From positions 179,780 through 243,779 of the forward strand of contig JANQES010000110.1 in assembly GCA_028278205.1 (NCBI GenBank): a stretch of DNA of 64,000 bases, read 5' to 3'. The notes beneath the pieces were generated by a model that was not told the DNA's origin, ran no database searches, and saw nothing but the letters and a program-made list of their open reading frames with translations. A program made the translations under genes and the position numbers. Within the stretch, counting starts at the first letter, position 1, and each line of letters begins with the position of its first letter. Below, in pieces: positions 61,335-64,000 of the stretch. Source of the DNA: Rhodothermales bacterium (GTDB lineage Bacteria > Bacteroidota > Rhodothermia > Rhodothermales > Bin80).

Positions 61335-61451
61335 GTGTTATAGTGTTCGAGTTTTTTAGTGTTTTAGTGTTTTGGTTCGAAAGGTTGATCTTTTGCTATG
61401 GGGCCGTGGACTCAAACACTGAAACACTATAACACCATAACACTCAAACAC
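61335..61451. repeat. GTGTTTTA-word hairpin element
   Basis: AGTGTTATAGTGTTCGAG, TTTTAGTGTTTTAGTGTTTT on the left and CAAACACTGAAACACTATAA, CACCATAACACTCAAACACC on the right are imperfect reverse complements. Same word as the element at 49534; fills the rbfA-truB gap. Confidence 0.85.
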
Positions 61452-61453
61452 CC

Positions 61454-62179
61454 ATGACCCCGCCCCCCGATACCTCAGTTGAAATCAGCGGCTATCCCGA
61501 TCTGCCCACCGATTACGGGCGTGTGGTGTTGTTGATGGATAAACCGAAGGGCTGGTCGTCGTTCGACGTGATTCGCAAGCTCCGGCGGCTTTTGCCGGTG
61601 CGTAAGATCGGCCACGCGGGCACGCTCGATCCGATGGCGACGGGCTTGCTTATCTGTCTGGTCGGACGCGCGACGAAGCTGATGGAGATGTTTATGGGGT
61701 TGACGAAGACGTACGAGGGCACGCTCCGCCTGGGCGAAGTGACGCCGTCGTATGATGCCGAAACCGGGGTGGCCGAGCAGAAGGCATGGGATCATCTGAC
61801 GGAGGCGGATCTGGAGGCGGCGCGACAGGTGTTCTTGGGTGAGATCACGCAACAGGCGCCCATGTATTCCGCCGTCAAAGTGGGGGGGGAGCGGCTTTAT
61901 AAAAAGGCACGCCGGGGCGAGACCGTGGAACGCCCGCCCCGTCAAGTCCGTATCGACGCCTTTGACCTGACCCGGTGGGAGGGCGCCGACGTTTCGTTTC
62001 GCGTGGTGTGCTCGAAAGGCACGTACATCCGGAGCCTGGCGCATGACTTCGGGCAGGCCCTCGGCGCGGGCGCGCATCTGGTGGCTTTGCGTCGTACGGC
62101 CATCGGGCCGCATCGGGTCGAGACGGCGTGGACCCTCGAACAACTCGAATTTGAAATTCGAAATCGAATTTCAAAATGA
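61454..62179 (+). CDS. truB: tRNA pseudouridine(55) synthase TruB
   Basis: 241 residues. LLMDKPKGWSSFDVIRKLRR, RKIGHAGTLDPMATGLLIC (catalytic Asp) and QQAPMYSAVKVGGERLYKKA are conserved; CSKGTYIRSLAHDFGQALG follows. It makes pseudouridine 55 in the T-loop of tRNAs. The last residues FEIRNRISK are encoded by an inverted repeat (62150-62175) that overlaps the ribF start, so the C-terminus here was set by a repeat. The stop overlaps the ribF ATG by 4 nt. Confidence 0.95.
   Translation: MTPPPDTSVEISGYPDLPTDYGRVVLLMDKPKGWSSFDVIRKLRRLLPVRKIGHAGTLDPMATGLLICLVGRATKLMEMFMGLTKTYEGTLRLGEVTPSYDAETGVAEQKAWDHLTEADLEAARQVFLGEITQQAPMYSAVKVGGERLYKKARRGETVERPPRQVRIDAFDLTRWEGADVSFRVVCSKGTYIRSLAHDFGQALGAGAHLVALRRTAIGPHRVETAWTLEQLEFEIRNRISK
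62150..62175. repeat. 11-bp palindromic hairpin at the truB/ribF junction
   Basis: TTTGAAATTCG and CGAATTTCAAA pair around AAAT, covering the last truB codons and ending one base before the ribF ATG. Confidence 0.75.
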
Positions 62180-63114
62180 TGAAGCGCGAATACGGACTGG
62201 CGCAAATAGAACGAGACGGCGGGTCGCTGGTGACGGTGGGCACCTTCGACGGCGTCCACGTTGGGCATCAGGCCATTGTGCGCTATCTCGTCGAGCGGGC
62301 GCGTCACCGGAAGTGTCGCAGCGTCGTCGTCTCGTTCGAACCGCATCCGCGCGAGGTGCTTACGGGCCGTGCGGTGCCGCTGCTCAGCACCATCGACGAA
62401 CGCGCTCGCCATCTCGAAGCGCTCGGTCTGGATCGGTTCATCGTGTTGGAATTCACACCGGAGTTTGCGACGTTGTCTCCGGAGGCTTTTGTGCAACAGA
62501 TTCTGGTCGAGCGCATCGGGTTAGAGGAGATCGTCGTCGGGTACGACCACGGCTTCGGGCACGGGCGCGAGGGCAACTTCGAGTTGCTTCAGCGGCTGGG
62601 GTTGCAACAGGGTTTTACGGTCGATGTCATCTCGGCCCAGTCGGTTCACCAACACGTCGTCTCCTCGACGGCGATCCGGCGTTTGCTCACCGACGAGGGC
62701 GATGTGCGGGAGGCTGCCGAAATGCTGGGCCGGCGCTATGCCCTCAGCGGCACCATCATCCACGGCGACGGGCGAGGACGCACCATCGGGTATCCGACGG
62801 CCAACATCGAAGTCGATCATCCCCGCAAGGTGATCCCGAAACGCGGCGTCTACGTCGTGCAGGGCCGCCTCAACGGCGAAGACGACCTTTATGGCGGCAT
62901 GATGAACATCGGCTACCGGCCTACCTTCGACGGCAACTCGCACATCCACCTCGAAGTCCACCTCTTCGATTTCGACCGTTCCATCTACGACCGCCGGCTC
63001 CGCCTGATCTTCGTAGACCGCCTGCGCGACGAGCAAAAATTCGACTCGGTCGACGCGCTGGTAGCCCAAATAGCTGAAGATGAACGACGCAGCCGGGAAA
63101 TGTTAGCGGGATGA
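62176..63114 (+). CDS. ribF: bifunctional riboflavin kinase/FAD synthetase
   Basis: 312 residues. The N-terminal adenylyltransferase has VTVGTFDGVHVGHQAIVRYL and VVGYDHGFGHGREGNFELLQ; the C-terminal flavokinase has YALSGTIIHGDGRGRTIGYP and TANIEVDHPRKVIPKRGVYV. It makes FMN and FAD from riboflavin. Overlaps truB by 4 nt (ATGA), indicating coupling; tandem ATG ATG start. Confidence 0.96.
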   Translation: MMKREYGLAQIERDGGSLVTVGTFDGVHVGHQAIVRYLVERARHRKCRSVVVSFEPHPREVLTGRAVPLLSTIDERARHLEALGLDRFIVLEFTPEFATLSPEAFVQQILVERIGLEEIVVGYDHGFGHGREGNFELLQRLGLQQGFTVDVISAQSVHQHVVSSTAIRRLLTDEGDVREAAEMLGRRYALSGTIIHGDGRGRTIGYPTANIEVDHPRKVIPKRGVYVVQGRLNGEDDLYGGMMNIGYRPTFDGNSHIHLEVHLFDFDRSIYDRRLRLIFVDRLRDEQKFDSVDALVAQIAEDERRSREMLAG

Positions 63115-63173
63115 GACGAAGTTTTGCCTGGTTTCAAATGGGCATGTCTGCAAGTTGTATCATCGAAGAAGCC

Positions 63174-63271
63174 CCGTAGGAGCGGCCTGTTATAGAAAGA
63201 AACAGGTCGCTCCTACGGAGCTTATCGGGTAAAAAGGCGGTGTTTGCTACAAACAGGTCGTCCCTACGGGA
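63174..63271. repeat. CCGTAGGAGCG-type inverted repeat plus third partial copy
   Basis: CCGTAGGAGCGGCCTGTT (63174-63191) and AACAGGTCGCTCCTACGG (63201-63218) are reverse complements with one mismatch; a third copy AAACAGGTCGTCCCTACGGG lies at about 63251-63270. This word family is widespread in intergenic DNA of environmental bacteria. Confidence 0.85.
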
Positions 63272-63525
63272 CTTGGCAGACACGTCCTAATGTTTTCACT
63301 GCGTCTTTCCGCAGGCGCCGGTCAACAGCCATCAGGAAAAAAACTCACTGATGACCGATGACCCACGCCAACGGATCTACGCAGTGAGACATCGAGTAAT
63401 GCGTCCCAACCCCACCAGCCTGCCAACCCCCTTCGCGGCGTTTTCACTCAAGCAGAGAAGCGGGGTGGAACCGTCCACGGTGGCGCTCGTTCATGAGGCC
63501 GTGATTCGCCCCGGCTCTTGCTAAA

Positions 63526-63547
63526 ACACGTCGTTTCGACGGCGTGT
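63526..63547 (+). promoter_or_regulatory. UUCG-tetraloop hairpin in the rpsO leader
   Basis: ACACGTCGT, loop TTCG, ACGGCGTGT: nine base pairs (one G-U) about 90 nt before the rpsO start. S15 is known to repress its own mRNA through leader structure in several bacteria, so this may be part of such a leader. Confidence 0.5.
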
Positions 63548-63634
63548 ACGCTTGAATCACCCGCCGGCGCCCGGCCTACGTTGGCGCATCAGGGAGCGGG
63601 GGCGCGATCGTCAAAAGGCCAAAAGCAATCAGAT

Positions 63635-63901
63635 ATGATCACCAGGGAAAAGAAGCTCGAACTCATCGAGAAGTTCGGCAAGAACGCGCAGGACACTGGC
63701 ACCACGGAAGTCCAGATTGCCATCTTCTCTACGCGTATCAACGCGTTGACAGAGCATCTCAAGACCAATCCGAAGGATCACGCCACGCGGCGGGGCCTGT
63801 TGAAACTCGTCGGTAAACGACGCCGGTTGCTCAATTACCTGATGCAGATCGACATCGAACGGTATCGATCCATCACCAAAGAACTGGGCATCCGGAAATA
63901 A
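63635..63901 (+). CDS. rpsO: 30S ribosomal protein S15
   Basis: 88 residues from MITREKK. EVQIAIFSTRINALTEHLKT, NPKDHATRRGLLKLVGKRRR, LLNYLMQIDIERYRSITKEL is the complete S15 family sequence. It binds 16S rRNA early in assembly. In-frame upstream extension to 63518 is leader sequence and is rejected. pnp commonly follows rpsO but would lie outside the window. Confidence 0.97.
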   Translation: MITREKKLELIEKFGKNAQDTGTTEVQIAIFSTRINALTEHLKTNPKDHATRRGLLKLVGKRRRLLNYLMQIDIERYRSITKELGIRK

Positions 63902-63913
63902 CGCAGCGCCGAT

Positions 63914-63950
63914 GGGCGGCACCTCGACACGCGGGGTGCCGTCGCCTGTT
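63914..63950 (+). terminator. hairpin after rpsO
   Basis: GGCGGCACC and GGTGCCGTCGCC pair (one bulge) around a ~10-nt loop, then TGTTTT. Probable terminator or processing site of rpsO. Confidence 0.5.
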
Positions 63951-63956
63951 TTAGGC

Positions 63957-64000
63957 ATGCGACTGGCGGCAGCCCCTCTGCGCGCGCTGTTGTTGGGAGC
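63957..64000 (+). CDS. possible start of a secreted-protein gene (partial)
   Basis: ATG at 63957 opens MRLAAAPLRALLLG to the window end, a signal-peptide-like start. Only 14 codons are visible and no ribosome site is seen. Confidence 0.25.
   Translation, partial: MRLAAAPLRALLLG

Larger units (their letters stand above)
63115..63634. other. 520-bp gap between ribF and rpsO
   Basis: It holds the CCGTAGGAGCG repeat (63174-63271), words ATGACCG/ATGACCC near 63350, and, close to rpsO, several GC-rich hairpins including a UUCG tetraloop (63526-63547) and the 12-nt ACCGTCCACGGT. No ORF with support was seen. A promoter and a structured S15 leader are likely here. Confidence 0.5.

Overview
The window is a 64 kb piece of a GC-rich bacterial chromosome, most likely from a Rhodothermales-type member of the Bacteroidota/Rhodothermota. 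Reasons: a secreted protein with a type IX secretion C-terminal sorting domain, a TonB receptor with an STN domain next to a FecR/ECF-sigma pair, a glutaminyl-tRNA synthetase with a YqeY tail, a two-gene methylmalonyl-CoA mutase with MeaB, a prfB gene with programmed frameshift, and one promoter of the TTTG/TAnnTTTG type. No species can be named from this alone.

Layout. 0.3-7.8 kb: an AlbA_2 (Schlafen-type) protein, then a type IIA topoisomerase pair (ParC-like and ParE-like). ParC carries a 444-residue LAGLIDADG intein, and an AT-richer Abi-alpha-family gene lies between the two subunit genes. 7.8-9.4 kb: a decayed accessory patch (zinc-ribbon gene with an amber codon, antitoxin plus frameshifted PIN toxin, broken Uma2 gene). 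9.4-14.5 kb: secreted PPC-like protein, DUF1080 protein, EamA exporter, thioredoxin-like protein, double TerB-like protein, FxsA. 14.5-20.4 kb (minus strand): three peptidyl-prolyl isomerase/foldase genes (two lipoproteins and a SurA) followed by a MoxR ATPase, probably an outer-membrane protein biogenesis operon. 20.8-27 kb: ECF sigma/anti-sigma pair, gltX, ACT-domain protein, a GH13 gene remnant, glnS-yqeY. 27-33.8 kb (minus): DUF4397/T9SS protein, a MITE-like palindrome, then sigma-FecR-TonB receptor cell-surface signalling genes. 34-41.3 kb: AbrB/PIN toxin-antitoxin pair, meaB, a 36-codon hydrophobic peptide gene, a small outer-membrane protein, mutB, mutA. 41.5-52.4 kb: SpoU methyltransferase, LEA-like protein, cmk-rpsA, HD protein, tiny membrane protein, ALDH7-type dehydrogenase, aminotransferase, prfB. 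52.5-55.8 kb: phosphoesterase/phospholipase C family protein and nadB. 55.9-64 kb: rimP-nusA-infB-rbfA-truB-ribF-rpsO, the classic translation-factor operon, with tandem terminator-like hairpins in its leader.

The most unusual global feature is in the gene borders. More than 20 intergenic patches are built from short tandem words, most often exactly 7 nt (AAACGTA, ATCCAAA, ATATCGA, CATGACC, GTACTGC, ACAACGG, CAACAAA and others). In many cases the word array is followed 10-60 nt later by its own reverse complement, giving large hairpins. The word changes from place to place while unit length and architecture stay the same. They resemble the heptameric STRR repeats known from filamentous cyanobacteria, but with a large vocabulary. 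One array lies inside the mutB reading frame, one covers the truB stop, one arm covers the infB stop, and one covers an HD-gene start codon. A separate exact 17-mer is shared by three distant gaps. Other points worth checking are the intein whose block B histidine is replaced by Gln, the Abi-alpha gene between the topoisomerase genes, and the 36-codon peptide with a perfect Shine-Dalgarno. No rRNA, tRNA, CRISPR array or intact insertion sequence was found.
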